Shown in pieces: positions 11,638 to 23,794 of a DNA stretch of 64,000 nt (the stretch's first letter is position 1; every line of letters begins with the position of its first letter). The position numbers and the translations under genes are program-made. The notes under the pieces are model-generated. The model was not told where the DNA came from, searched no databases, and saw nothing but the letters and a program-made list of their open reading frames with translations. Origin of the DNA: Turbatrix aceti (Eukaryota; Nematoda; Chromadorea; Rhabditida; Panagrolaimidae); assembly GCA_963969345.1 (NCBI GenBank), contig OZ017766.1, forward strand, positions 11,160,001-11,224,000, read 5' to 3'.

Positions 11638-11757
11638 TCAAAAGTCGTCGGGTCCAAAAACATCAGTCGGGGGAGAGGGTTCATCTTCAAATTCAAATCC
11701 GTCGTCGTCGAAGCCGACGTTGATCGAAAATACAGCATTATCGTCTGTGGCAAACAT
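11638..11757 (-). CDS. PPTDVF micropeptide 3, inverted copy (39 aa)
   Basis: It starts MFATDDNAVFSI and contains DGFEFEDEPSPPTDVFG followed by PDDF. Its length equals that of copy 1 exactly. On the minus strand the acceptor AATTTCAG ends 16 nt before the ATG (leader 11758-11773). It is the only copy on the minus strand. A TTTTGATAAG site (about 11905-11914) lies upstream. The frame stays open 5' of the ATG, but that part spans the acceptor and is not conserved, so ATG 11757 is the preferred start. Confidence 0.7.
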   Translation of the reverse strand: MFATDDNAVFSINVGFDDDGFEFEDEPSPPTDVFGPDDF

Positions 11758-11859
11758 GGTGATTGATTCAATTCTGAAATTTTGTAAAATTAATTTATAT
11801 CTTTTTGGCACGCATAAAAACGAAACCAAAGCATTTGCGCTGTTTGCATGACTTTTTTG

Positions 11860-12900
11860 ACCGCAAGTCGCTTTTTATACCCCAAAGAAGCTTACGTGCA
11901 AGTTTTGATAAGAAATACTCTTTCTAGCTAATCCCGCATGTCGTGCAAACAGTACGCCCATTTTTTATCATACAACTCATTCTCCCAAGTAGAATAAAAA
12001 ATTGATGCTGCTGTGGCGAACGGGGTCAGCGAACGGGCGTGTCTACAAAAAAGGCGGAGTTAACTATTTTTTCTGTGGTCACGTAAGGCTTTTAAGTGCA
12101 ATAAAGATTCAAAGCGTATTTTTAGACCAAATGAGAGGTGAATCATTGCTCGTTGCGTCACGATCATTGAACTAGATTTTTTTTTTACATTTTCTAGTTC
12201 AATTAACATCACTAGAACTCGAAAACGTCGAATTTCTATGATAGATAAAAGCAATGCAAAAAACAATTCAATTCATTTTTTGATGAAGAGATTTTTTTTC
12301 TAAAAATTGTAAACTTGGAAATGTTAATTTTTGTCAAAAAATATTTCTTTTGATATCGTTTTTATTTTTAGTCCTAATTTTACCCCGATTTTTGTTTATT
12401 ACAATATCTGTTTGAAAAATTTTGCGTTCCTCATCAAAAAATAATAAACGTTTGTTTTTTGCGCAATTTGATGCACAATTCTGTTATAATTTGATTCAAA
12501 TAAATTTCATGAATACTTCACTTAGTACATTCACTTCAAAAAATTTTCTGACATGAAATCCAAAATTACAAAAAAAAGGTCAAACACTAGAAACCGTAAA
12601 TGCAGTTTTTACCAAAATAAATTTCAAAAAAAACTGAGTAAAAACAAATTTGCAAAATGGAAAACAACATTCCTCTTGGTTTTGTAAATATAATTTTTCA
12701 CATCAAAATTGTAAATAATTATTTGCATTTTTATAAAATAATGTACAAAATTTTAACCACTTTTCAATTTTATAAACTTTTATCACCAAAAAGTAAGCAC
12801 GATGACTCAATCATTCCGTCATCTGTCCTGCAGCGGTTTGGTTACCGAGTGACAACTTTATTATCGGTCTTCAGGTGTTATCAAGTTTAACTGCAAGGTG
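11860..12900. other. AT-rich intergenic sequence
   Basis: No supported gene. ORFs are short and unsupported by splice sites. TTATCA (GATA) sites occur near 12780 and 12869, the latter in AGGTGTTATCAAG. Confidence 0.45.
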
Positions 12901-12944
12901 CGTATGCATCGATAACCCCCTGCACCTTTTTTTATCCAAAAAAA

Positions 12945-13090
12945 AGAAAACACATGGCACACAAAATCGTTGACCATTAAAAGACACACAAAACCGCACC
13001 CAAATGAGTAACCAACCAAGAGTGTTAGTGTTCCTAACTAAGATCTCGATGTGTGTGTGGAGGCAACGCCCTGATAACTGATACAAAAGG
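12945..13090 (+). promoter_or_regulatory. Conserved upstream block A before micropeptide 4
   Basis: CACATGGCAC, GTTGACCATTAAAAG, AAAACCGCACCC, AAATGAGTAACCAACCAAGA, then after about 45 extra bases GGAGGCAACGCCC and CTGATAACTGATAC. The order matches the 8.8- and 10.8-kb copies. CTGTTATCACAC follows near 13148. Confidence 0.5.
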
Positions 13091-13642
13091 GTAGCTTAAA
13101 AAAACTTCATCATGAAGAAGCATGAGGATTAAGGGCGTAAGATGTTGTCTGTTATCACACATCAGAGACAAATGATTGTGTATATAAATAGTAACTGACA
13201 AAGTTCGCATATTGTGCTAAAGATAGAAGTTTTTTGGGATATTTCGATAAAAAAAATTGGGTTGGGTCGGTCCCAAGGATGGGTTTTGGGTGCAATTTTT
13301 ACGGATATAAATAAAATGTGGAAATTGTCCAAAAAGACAAAAAGTAGACTTTTGTGTTTGTTTACAAAATGTTTTTTTATGAACAAAAGTTAAAATAAAA
13401 TTAAGGTAACGGGGTGTCAAAAATTGATGTTGCTTTAGAAAAAATGGCACCAAAGTTTGCGTTTTTTGTACCCAGGTACAAAATTCGCATAAAAAATATT
13501 ATCTGAAAAAATTGTTTGTTCGTGTTTGTTCGCGACCGCGATCAAAAAAGTAACGTTTCGCTGATTTTGCAAACATTATTTCCAAAATTTTTGTGTTTTC
13601 AATTTTCAGAAAACCAAACTTCTAAACCCAAAATATTACACA

Positions 13643-13729
13643 ATGTTCGGTGACGAAAACAACAACGACTACGCATTTGAGCCAGAACCTGAACCCCCGA
13701 CCGATGTATTTTCCACCGAGGAATCATAA
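13643..13729 (+). CDS. PPTDVF micropeptide 4 (28 aa)
   Basis: This is the shortest family member: MFGDENNNDYAFEPEPEPPT then DVFSTEES. The acceptor CAATTTTCAG ends at 13609, 33 nt before the ATG. The Phe/acidic core and PPTDVF are kept, while the middle of the N-terminal half is deleted relative to copies 1-3. AATAAA follows near 13755. Retention of the motif despite length change suggests the C-terminal half is the functional part. Confidence 0.68.
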   Translation: MFGDENNNDYAFEPEPEPPTDVFSTEES

Positions 13730-13948
13730 ACCGAGGACGTTATTGATAAATTAAATAAATATTTATCATGCATAAATATGTAACTTCACTTGCTTCAATG
13801 TTTTTCATCATCCCAGAGCGTTTCATTTTCTTCTGTGTCTGTATTTTGCAATAATATATAAAAAGAATTTTTGGTTTGTATCAATAAACTTGTATTTTAG
13901 AAATTTTTAGAATCGCAGTTGTAAACTTTTTTGGTCAAAATTAAGCCG

Positions 13949-15605
13949 TCATTTGGGGCTTTTCTTCTTCGAAGCCCACGTGGAAGTCGTTCCAAGTGCA
14001 GCCAAGTCGTCGATATCGAGTAGCAAATCGAGCTGGATGACTCGAAACACGGTATTTCGGCAGTCTTCCATTCCTAGACGATATCTCTCGGCCTGAAACA
14101 AAAGTTTTTGAGCTTGATCAAGATGTAATCAGACTTATCGGATAATCAAAAAAATTTATAGGGTCCCGATTTAGTAAAATTCATCGTTCTCAAAATTTCA
14201 ATTTTTTCGCAGACATTTTCAATTTTTTGCTGTTCAAAACGAACAAAAATGGGCCTAAAATTCGAATAGCGGTGTCAAAATCGGTGTTATTTGACAGAAA
14301 AAAAATTTGTTTGAAATTTCAATTTATGGTTCAAAATCCGAATTTTGTCCCATAACTCACGTACGTATTCAAAATCGTCGTTAGCCAGCGCCTGACTCAT
14401 CTTGGTCTTTAGTTCAATGATCCTTGCTTCATATTCAACAAGACGCTCACTGGCTCGTCTGCAGGTCAGAGCGAGGACAATCTGATCTTCTTCCACGGCG
14501 TGACGACGTTTCTGTTCGAGAATTCGTCGAACTGTTCGAACAGAAGTCAAAGGATCACCGCTAAGCGCACCTGTGCCAACCGATGTGTCCATGCCGTCAC
14601 CTGTTCTGAAAAACGTAAAATGTATTTTTTTTGAAATTTAAATAAAAAATTTTATTACGTGCTGTAAGCCATGGATGGTTTCTGATAATCTCCGTTATCA
14701 ATAAATACAATGCTTTGCTCTGGTTCATCTTCCAAGATTTTTGGTTCACCATTTTTGGATTCTGGCAAGTTTGTTTCAGTATTTTTGTCTTCCATCTTCT
14801 TTTTATCGGATTCTTCAACTTTTGATCCAATATCAATGTTTTTGTATCCCCAGACGGTTATGTCCGAAAACCGTACGATACCATTTTTATCGTACGGACC
14901 GTGGACAATCAACCACAGAAATTGTCCATTTGCGTCAAGAAAGTAATTTCTGGCTTCATGAGAAGCCGTGCGCTTGTTTCGTTTTTCGAATGTGATGGAA
15001 GCGAATTTGTTGTACTTGGCATTCTTTGCATCTTCGTAGGTTGGATCGGGGTGAAATGCAATTTCGGAATTGGCATAGGAGGAGTTGTCAGACTTTTGTC
15101 CAACTTTGACGTCGATTTTTCGGGCTGAAATTTTTTTTGGAGTCGAACATTTTTTTAAATAACATTTGTTAATTTTTTTCAAAAAAAAAATTTTTTTTTA
15201 ATTAAAGCAAAAAAATTTTATACATATTTTGTTTTTGATTTTAACCCAAAAAATAGTTTTTATTAACGAAAAATTTTTATTCGTCCAAAAAAATTTTTTT
15301 GATTACATGAAAACTATAATTTAAAAAATGTAAAACAAATAAGGAAATACAAAAAAATTGTTTTACAAAAAAAACTTACGAACGTTTTCATCGTTACAAG
15401 AAATGACAATTTTCCACACATTCACAACTTCTGGAAAAGCAAGGATAATATCCAACGGAAAAGTTGCTTTTTCCGTAGAAGTCCATCCGCTTGACGTTGC
15501 TAATTGTCGCTTGAATCGTCTAGCAGATTCACGGCCACAAACAAGACAGGACCATTCGAGTTCTTCGTATTTCGGTTTTGTTTTTAGCATTTTGTCCGTT
15601 GACAT
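13949..15605 (-). CDS. CEP104-like protein, short form (358 aa)
   Basis: Four exons, 15380-15605, 15124-14659, 14605-14365 and 14092-13949, join in frame from ATG to TGA. Exon 1 has SGWTSTEKATFPLDIILAF, like the start of the CEP104 jelly-roll (SGW then FPQEI in the vertebrate protein). Exon 2 has RNYFLDANGQFLWLIVH, matching the VDAVGQFLKL region, and exons 3-4 encode charged coiled-coil helices including LEQKRRHAVEEDQ and NDDFEY-AERYRLGMEDC. Known CEP104 proteins act at ciliary tips and centrioles and are about 900 residues, with TOG and zinc-finger domains after this region. Here the gene stops after the coiled coil, so those parts are absent, either lost or encoded elsewhere. Exon 4 is read from a GTACGT donor because the alternative GTGAGT donor breaks the CEP104-like frame. 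Confidence 0.75.
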
Positions 15606-16541
15606 TTTTTTTATTTAGAGAAAAAATATTTTTTGTGCACAGTGACAAAAAAATCGAAAGGATCGTTGCATAGAAGCGCTGTAAAAATGAATGGTTGCTG
15701 TGAGACGGAGTGCCTGGTACCGTGTTGTACACAAAACAAAAGCAAAAAAAATTACAAATGTTTTTTTAAACATACGAACAAATGCAGACATTTTTTTGTT
15801 CACCAGCAAACATTACCGGTGAATGTGTGTTTTTATTTCTGAATACTTGCAAATAAAACAATGTCTGCTTACAAAAACAAAAGATTGTGCAAATATTCAA
15901 ATGTTCAGAAAAATTGTAAATTAACGTTTCTGAACAGTTCAATAAATATTGACCTTGAATTATCACAGCCGCGGCCGTGTTAAAAAAATAAGCAAACTCA
16001 AATATTTTTGGATTGTGTTCGCGAACAAACACCGAACATGTTTTGTCGTGCTTGCCAACGTTCATCTTGCCAAAATTAGGCAAAGCTTTTAAAAAAATAA
16101 TTGGTGGTGAAACGGGCAGTTCTCTTTCAACTTTGCTCAACCGCTCCAAAATGCTACTACTCGGATACTCACGATGTCACAATATGTGCTAAATGATTTT
16201 CGTGAAAACCGTTTTTAGTCAGTCATGCAGTCATTCAAAAAAAATTTATGTAAGATTGTGTGTAAATTTCATCTAACATTAACGAATGAAAAAATAAAAA
16301 CAAAAGATATTAACGGCGTCTAAAAAATGAATGAATCACCTTTTTTTTGTAAAAAACGATTTTAGGGGGAGGATACAGCGAGGAGGAGGAGGAAAAAAAC
16401 ATGCACAAAACAATTAGAATGTTATTTTCGTTTTTCGCTACACCATTTTACGTTTCATGCTAATGATTCTAAAAAATATTTTCTAATTTTTCAGACCCTC
16501 CACCTGTCATAATTGTCTTACACCAATCCATCAAATTTAAA
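15606..16541. other. Intergenic region between two divergent loci
   Basis: No supported gene. A small Cys-rich plus-strand frame at 15633-15842 has no signal peptide or splice support. A GTGTTCGCGAACAAACACC palindrome lies near 16014. A purine-rich tract GGGGGAGGATACAGCGAGGA lies near 16363. Confidence 0.4.
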
Positions 16542-19500
16542 ATGGAAAGTTTTGCCAACAAAAATGAAAACAGTAAGTTTGTAGATATTTTAAAAGCCAG
16601 TAATATGTGAGCCGATTGAGAATCGAGGAACCAGCTTTTTTTCAACTTCAAATGGTTTGAGTCGGAAATGTGGGCGGTAATTTTCGATTTTTTGCGAGTA
16701 CGAGTTGGTGCAACGCGTGCGCACTCTTGTCTCGCGTAGAATAATTGTTCCCTGCCAAGAGCAACCCAAAGACCTCATAGGGAGTCCCTTTGTTGAGGTA
16801 ATGATTGTACCTGTTGTATATTGTATTATGTGTATTTGTTACAGGTCTTTGAAAGTATCTATCGCAGTTGGCATAGAGAAATACTACAGTTGTCAAAAAT
16901 TTTCGAACGGGCATCATACTCGCGTCAAAAACTAGACGTAATTTGATAATTGTTTTTTTTTGCAACGGAAAAAACGACACACGGAAAAAAAACGTACCAA
17001 AGGTTTTTATTTATTGGAGCTAGGATTTCAATACAGAAAAAAACGGGGGGAATATATTATTTTAATAATTAAAAACAACTTCTAAAGTTGTTGATGCGAG
17101 TATGATAACAAAAAAAAGCTGGTTCCTCATTTCCTTTTTGACCCTAAATCCTGTCGCAGACATTCTATTAATCCCGTCTCTTTCTATATGTATTTATGTA
17201 TTTCTAAATTATTTTAGATGCGAAGTCGACGTCTACAAACGCTTTTCAGCGTGAAATGAAGCTTTTTGTAAGAGAATTTTGCAGCTGGGATATATTAATT
17301 TTGCTCTTTACTGTTGTGGGTTTGCATTAAACCCCAAGTAAGTATTCCCTGTAAAATTAAAAACATTTCAACATACTATATTTTTTTTCAGTGATCTGTC
17401 GCAATTATTTATTGCAATTGCAATAGGATTAATGATCATTGGCATGATCATAATAGGCTTCCTCCGTGAGCGTGATACGCTGAACATCTTTCAAGCCTTT
17501 CAGAATCATTTCCCTGTAATTTCAAACAAAGCGGCAAAAAAATCTATTCTACAACTGCAAATTCGACGATTTATTACATTTCTGACTGTCGTTGCAACCC
17601 TTATGAGCATAATTATATGCGGATTAAGCTACTCATCATTCACACCCGGTTGACATGATGCAGCCGCACTATTGTCAATCAGCTTTGTAGCTGGGGTTAT
17701 CGGAACTGTTCCCGTCAGTATGCCAGCGACTGTCACATCAATTATTTCAAAAGCGGTTCATCGTCTCGCAAATCGAAACGTTTTCGTCAAACGTTTGGAC
17801 GTCGTCGAAGCTCTCGGTTCGACAACCATCATTGCCTCTGACAAAACTGGTATTCTTACAAAAAATGTCATGGCAGTAACTGATGTCTGGTGTTTTGACA
17901 CTATTATCCAAGGAATGCCAAAACAAAATAATCGGAAAAGCAGTCTGCCGTCTTTGCTGGATCGTTTTGAATCTCCGGTGAAAGAAATGATAGAAATCAT
18001 GACTCTCTGCAATGCATCAAAATTTGTCGGCCCGTCAAGAAAATCTATCTGCAGCGTACTTCAGGAAGGCTTTGAAGCTGGAAACCGGCCTGATTCTACG
18101 GACAAAATTGCAAGTGGAATGCCTTCTGAGATTGTAATGTTTCGATACGTCGGCAAATTGATCAATATTGACAGGCTAAGAGCTGCGTACAACATTGTGT
18201 ACGAAGTTCCGTCAAATTCCAAGCAAACGTTGCATCTCATGATTGCGAAGATGGATTCCAGGACAGATGGCACAGCCGAATACAAACTCATGATCAAAGG
18301 TGCTTCTGAAATCTTAGTCAAGTATTGCACGCGGATTTTGACTCATGAAGGTGTGAAAGACTTTGATCAAGATGTCACAGTTGCATTTCATAAAACCTGC
18401 AAACGTTTCGGCACTTTGGGCAGAACAGTCGTCGGTTTTGCAATGAAGACGTTATACGCCGACGAAAACATTGAATTTAACTGCGATGCCGAAAACTTCA
18501 AATTTGATGATCTAACGTTTGTTGGAATTTCTGCAATCATGGATCCGCCTAGAGACGAAACAGCAGACGCAATCAAAGATTGTCGCACAGCCGGTATAAA
18601 AGTGTTCATGATCACCGACGATGACCCCCTGACAGCCGCTGCTGCTGCTCGCGAGATCAACCTGATCCAGGACATTCCCGGCAACTCCACCAATTACGAA
18701 ATTTTGAATGGCGAAGACATCAGCAATTTGACAGATGAAGCATGGGATAAAGTCTTACAAAAACAAGCTATTGTTTTTGCAAACACAATGCCGGAACAAA
18801 AATTGCTTATTGTAGAGCAGTGCCAGAAGAGGAAGTACAATATTGCCATGACAGGTTGCAGCGTCAACGATTCTCTGGCACTTAGGAAAGCAGACATTGG
18901 CATTGCTATGGGTTCTGGCAGCGACGTCGCCAAGCAAGCATCTGACATCGTTCTTAAAAACGAAAATTTTTCGTCAATCATTGATGGTGTCAAGGAGGGT
19001 CGACTGTTGTTTGACAACACCACGAAACTGTGTGCATGCCTGACAGTGCATGCGCTTTCCGATATCATTCCGCAAATTTTGAATTTTTCACTGGGAATGC
19101 CACTGGGGTTAACCGCCTTACAGCTTTTATGCATTGATATTTTATCGGATCTTGCATCTGGTATTTCTATGTCCTATGAGCCGGCAGAAGCAGACATTAT
19201 GCTTTGTCCCCCTCGTCGTCTCAACAGGTGTATCGTTTCAAAAAGCCTATTACTATATAGCTATTTGTACGCCGGACTTATTCAGTTTGTTACCTGTTTT
19301 TCTTCTTATTTAGCTGTGTTTACATATTACAACTTTTCTCCTCAAAGTTTATTATTCAGTTTTGAATCTTGGCAAATAGATTCAAAACCTATTTTTAATA
19401 TGAACGGCCAAAAATTTAACGGATCCATGCAATACAATATTGCGTGTCAAGCTCGTGGTGCTTGGCATATTGCCATCGTCACAGGACAAATTTTCAATCA

Positions 19501-19774
19501 GCTTTGCGTAAGAACTTGTCGCCAATCGATTTTTACTCATGGAATTTTTGTCAACTGGAGATCCCTTACATTAATGGCTCTAGAGATCGTTGCTATGATT
19601 TGTTTTCTATATATTCCTTACATGAACAAAACCCTAGAGATCTTGCTTCCGCCGTGGACGGCTTTGGTAACAGCGATTAGCATGGGTATAATTACGTTAC
19701 TCGTACAGGAAACAAGAAAGCTAATAATTCGTCGCTTCCCTGAAAGCATCGTCCGCCGAATTCTAAAATGGTAA
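16542..19774 (+). pseudogene. Degenerate Na+/K+-ATPase alpha paralogue lacking the actuator domain
   Basis: Exons at about 16542-16572, 17218-17337 and 17392-19774 encode P-type ATPase sequence. The phosphorylation motif is DKTGILTKN, and KGASEIL, DPPRDE and ADIGIAMGSGSD are also seen. TM1-TM2 lead straight into the segment before TM3: about 130 residues, including the TGES actuator loop, are missing. The TM1 exon has a frameshift that creates TAA, and TGA interrupts the frame at 17651-17653 before TM3. Catalytic motifs are also altered: TGDGVNDSPA reads TGCSVNDSLA, the TGDHP equivalent reads TDDDP, and the PEGL position reads PVSM. Even so the frame is open for 700 codons from 17672 to TAA 19774, through TM10. 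An enzyme of this form could not cycle. It is a pseudogene, or a pseudo-ATPase translated from an internal start. Confidence 0.8.
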
Positions 19775-20225
19775 TAATGGTATGCACGGTATGTGATTTT
19801 CGGATGCAACGTGCTTGCACAGGCATTTTTCGTTCGTTTCTGTATTCAAAAACTAACCCCATTTTTTGTGCAAAAATTGATATCGTCCATGGGTGTTATC
19901 TGAATGTACGAAAAAATGAATGTATACAACATTTTTTGAGTGACAGTGAAACATTTTCAGAAGAACAAAAAGTCAACCCCCTCAAATCATGAAGTAAAGC
20001 ATAAACTGTAATATGCACTGTGGTTAATGTGCTGCCAGAACATGTCTCACATCAGCTCCTAAAATTTTCATTACAGAGGCCATTTCTGAATTTAGAAAAA
20101 CACGTAATTCTGTTGCTTCACATTTATTTATTTCCCAACAAAAGTAAACGTGCAATCAAACGCATAACATGCATGCTTTGAGTCTATGCCATGATTTCAT
20201 AATGTTTGACGACAGTGTCAAAAAC
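19775..20225. other. Intergenic sequence
   Basis: No ORF with support. The region lies between the ATPase-like locus and the left terminus of the nested inverted-repeat element. Confidence 0.4.
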
Positions 20226-20238
20226 CGGCGTGGTTCTG

Positions 20239-20854
20239 ACAAGGAAAGTGTCAGGGTTCATTTTGGAATTTCTTCACGAAACTTTGCCAAAAGTTTGATT
20301 TTACTATGAGAAGTTTATACTGAAAAATTCAGTTGCACCGCTCATGATCTGACAGAGTTACGGTAGTCGAAAATCACGTTTTTGCCATTTTTGACGATTT
20401 TTGGCACGTTCTAGCTAACAAACAACGTTATTTTCAAAATCAGGGTGTGCATCAATCGACGTAGTTTTGCATGGAGAATCAGATAAAAATATAAAAATTT
20501 AGGTTTGCCACCTTAAAAAATGCCGAAATTTGCATTTGAAAAGAGGTCACAATGCCAACATTGGTTTCGGCATTTTTCAAGGTCACAACCCTACGTTATT
20601 ATATTTTTAACTGATTCTCCATAAAAAAATACGTCGACTGATACACCACTTGGTTCTGAAAATGCCGTAGTTTGTTAGCTAGAACGTGCCAAAAATCGTC
20701 AAAAATGGCAAAAACGTGATTTTCGACTACCGTAACTCTGTCAGATCATGAGCGGTGCAACTGAATTTTTCAGTATAAACTTCTCATAGTAAAATCAAAC
20801 TTTTGGCAAAGTTTCGTGAAGAAATTCCAAAATGAACCCTGACACTTTCCTTGT
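20239..20854. mobile_element. Foldback element nested in the left arm of the larger element
   Basis: ACAAGGAAAGTGTCAGGGTT at 20239 is inverted at the other end (AACCCTGACACTTTCCTTGT, ending 20854). Arms of more than 200 bp stay complementary, including the GCACGTTCTAGCTAACAAAC and CGTAACTCTGTCAGATCATG blocks. Removing it restores the left arm of the larger element to match its right arm. Confidence 0.82.
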
Positions 20855-21838
20855 GAGTGATCCGACTCAGGAAAATGAGCGAGCGGCGGCCGACCAGGGG
20901 GGGGAGAAAGCGAGGGGCGCGCGGAAAACGGACGAACGCCGATGCAACCGACGCACGCGAAAAAAGCATAGGGTCCCCCCTGTTGAATTTTTTTGAAAGA
21001 AAATGACACAAATATAATGATTAAAAAAGTTCATTTTTCATAAAGGAGCAAGAAACAACTTTAAAAAAAACTCACTGACTAAAAAACTACATTGCAAATA
21101 AAACAAAGATTTATAATTGCTACCGAAAAAAAATAGTGTTCATAAATTTTTCAGATACTTACCTTGTGTCCGCATTATAGCGATTATTCTCCTGAACCTT
21201 ACTTGTAATTTAAAAAAATCAAATAACACAAGGATTATATTTAATTTTAACAAATAATTTTTCAAAAAAGTACAAATTTTGTCCTCCATAAAACTGCGTT
21301 GCAAACAAAACAAAGATTTATAATTGCTACTGATCGTGCACACATTTTCCCGTAAAAAAACAGCATAGGCTTAATTTAAATACGATTTTGTTGTAAATTT
21401 TTGTACATATATTATATGTAAAAATAAATTTGGTAATGTTACTATTTTAATCAAAAAATTTTTTTAAATTGACAATTATGATAAAATATTACATTTGGTA
21501 AATGCAGGAATTTGATAAATATTAGTATAATACATTTGGTAATTGCAGAAATTAATGCCGCGAGTTGGCTGTATCGGTCCCGCGCTTTCTGCCGCAAGGG
21601 TTTTCACACTTTGCGCCGGCCTTCCGCGCAAGGCGCCGTGCAAGGCGCCGGACTTCCGCGCAAGGCGCGCGGTGAATCGCAACCCATATTATCGTGCCTA
21701 TTTGTCGGCATTATTTTTATCTTTGCCAAGTTAAACCGGTGAAAACAAGTTGCAAAATGGGGGTAGCAATAAGCAATGCGAATAACCCTCAGTTGGCACA
21801 GACCACTATCGCATGAGTAAGACGTCGTTTGCTTCGTC

Positions 21839-23173
21839 ATGCCTCCATCAACTATCCCTTGGACTGAACCTGGCATTCAGAATATTCTGGCGCAGGTCGG
21901 ACCTTTTTTTTCCCGCAACGAGGCGGCTTCGGAAATTCAACAACGCCTGGGGAGATCAGTGCAAATTCGCACGCTCAACAACCACGTCCGAGCGATTCCC
22001 GAAAACCAGAGAATGCGAATTCAATGGGGATCAAGCGACATTCAAGCAGTTCTTCGGCATCATAACGATGTTGGGTTTTCTGCATCGGATGCGGCTTCCC
22101 AAATTTTTCTTTTGACAGGTATTAATATTTATTTCCCTTGTAATTTTTATAATTAGTAAATTTTTCATTTAGGATTTCGTCCCTTGCCAACAGTTGTCAA
22201 TCGTGTTGCAAGCCTGTTACCGATTACAATTGTCAAAAATCGGCTACTAAACAAGAACTCCGTTGACGTTCTGGAGAATCCAAGCGAGGTTCGTCAATAC
22301 GGCTTCAAGCGAAATTGCAACGAATACGACGAGTACCACTGTCATCGGTACGTTTTTTTTTTCTTTTTATCAACAACTATTTATTTATCAACGCATATTT
22401 TTTTGTTTCTCGTTTAAAATTGTGTGATCAGATCGGTGATCAGATACAACCAGCTCAAGTATCGCGGCAAGAACCCCCGGTCTCAAGGACGAACGTGGAT
22501 GAAGAGAGACAAGGCGTTCAAGCAGAGCCTGGACGAATACAATGCAGATGCTGAGCAGAATCCAGGCGATGAAGCTTTCAAAGTACGAGCGGCCAAGCGT
22601 GTCATTCACTGCGCTTCTATGCTCAAGATCGAACGAATCTGCGACGGAAACGGCATTGCCATTCGTGATGTGACTGCCGCTCGTCTTCTCGAAGCTTGCC
22701 GACCGATCCCAGTTGTCGTTAATCCAGTTACCCCAAATTGGCTCCAGCATATCTCCGAACAGATCGGTATCAATGTCGTCAACAACGCTCCGGCGGTTAC
22801 CGAAATGACATTCGCAAATCACTTCTGGAGGGGTGACTTCACGGCGATCGACATCACACCGACCAACTGCTCATTCGTCAGGTCGATTGCTTTTCTTTTG
22901 ACTCGCCGCAACGAAATGAACGACATGTTCAACATTTCGGCTTTCCTATCTCGCTACACCTCTTGGAATGCGGTGGCAAGGCGATTGAACGTGAATCTCG
23001 TGTTCTGGGATACCGACAACGAAGACATTCTCGTAGTTTCACCGAATAGCCTTCATCAAGATCCACGCCTTTCATCGCTTTTTTTTGAAACGTCAAGCAC
23101 TCGAGGAACGAAAGAATTTCACCCAATTATTAATGCCCCTCACCCAATTATCACTGCTCCCCCTATGATTTAA
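21839..23173 (+). CDS. 398-aa protein inside the inverted-repeat element (HTH-like repeats, possible OTU-like domain)
   Basis: Three exons, 21839-22118, 22173-22347 and 22432-23173, join in frame. Two helix-rich repeats lie near residues 12-55 and 67-105 (NEAASEIQQRLGRSVQIRTL and SASDAASQIFLLTG), looking like paired helix-turn-helix units. The middle is basic (KYRGKNPRSQGRTWMKR). The last 110 residues hold PTNCSFVRSIAFLL followed by FLSRYTSWNAVARRLNVNLV, which recalls the Asp/Asn-Cys start and the later helix-strand pattern of OTU-type cysteine proteases. The catalytic His and Asp cannot be assigned, so this is only a fold-level suggestion. The start is chosen as the first ATG after an in-frame stop. 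Lying between the inverted arms, it is probably element cargo. No transposase motif is evident. Confidence 0.68.
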
Positions 23174-23794
23174 AATAACTCGATTGTTAATGACTCGGTC
23201 GAAATCAAAGCTGGATTATGAATAAATTTTTATACTTTGTTTTGAACCTGATATATCATAATATCATAACGATGGCCCGAACTTGTTCCAAAATCATAAA
23301 AAAAATTTTGGATACAACATTTTTTATAGAGTTGTAAATATCCCTTAAAAAATTATTATTGTTTTTGGTATTAAACCAAAAATGAAAAATTGATCATAAA
23401 TATTAATAAAAAATTGAACGAAAGTAATTTTGTTTGCAATGCAGTTTTATGGAGGATAAAATTTGTACTTTTTTGAAAAATAATTTGTTAAAATTAAATA
23501 TAATCCTTGTGTTATATATTTTTTTTCAAAAACGCACCGCTTAAAATATTATCACAATTATTATTATGGAAATTATTATAATTATTATTAAAACAAAAAT
23601 AACAAAATTGTTCAAGTAAAATTCCATAGGGGGGACCCTGTGAATTATTCTGCTGCGATACGCACACTTTTTTGCTGCATAGTCACACATGAACGCACCC
23701 CTCTCTCTCCCCCCCCCTTCCCCCCCCCTGGTCGGCCGCCGCTCGCTCATTTTCCTGAGTCGGGTCGCTCAGAACCGCCTTCGTCAAAAACTTA

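Larger units (their letters stand above)
20226..23785. mobile_element. Large inverted-repeat element with cargo gene and a nested foldback
   Basis: Left: GGCGTGGTTCTGA, then (after a nested insertion) GAGTGATCCGACTCAGG and AAAATGAGCGAGCGGCGGCC. Right, in reverse complement: GGCGGTTCTGA directly joined to GCGACCCGACTCAGG and the same AAAATGAGCGAGCGGCGGCC. The arms continue imperfectly for several hundred bp; for example AATAACACAAGGATTATATT near 21222 is inverted near 23500. The interior has a 398-aa gene (21839-23173) that is more GC-rich than its surroundings. A transposase signature was not recognised, so autonomy is unknown. Confidence 0.7.

Noticed and set aside
15633..15842. Cys-rich 69-codon plus-strand frame
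   Set aside because: No signal peptide, no splice sites, and it is antisense to AT-rich intergenic DNA upstream of the CEP104-like gene.
18061..19134. Minus-strand frames of up to 146 codons
   Set aside because: They are antisense shadows of the ATPase-like coding sequence.
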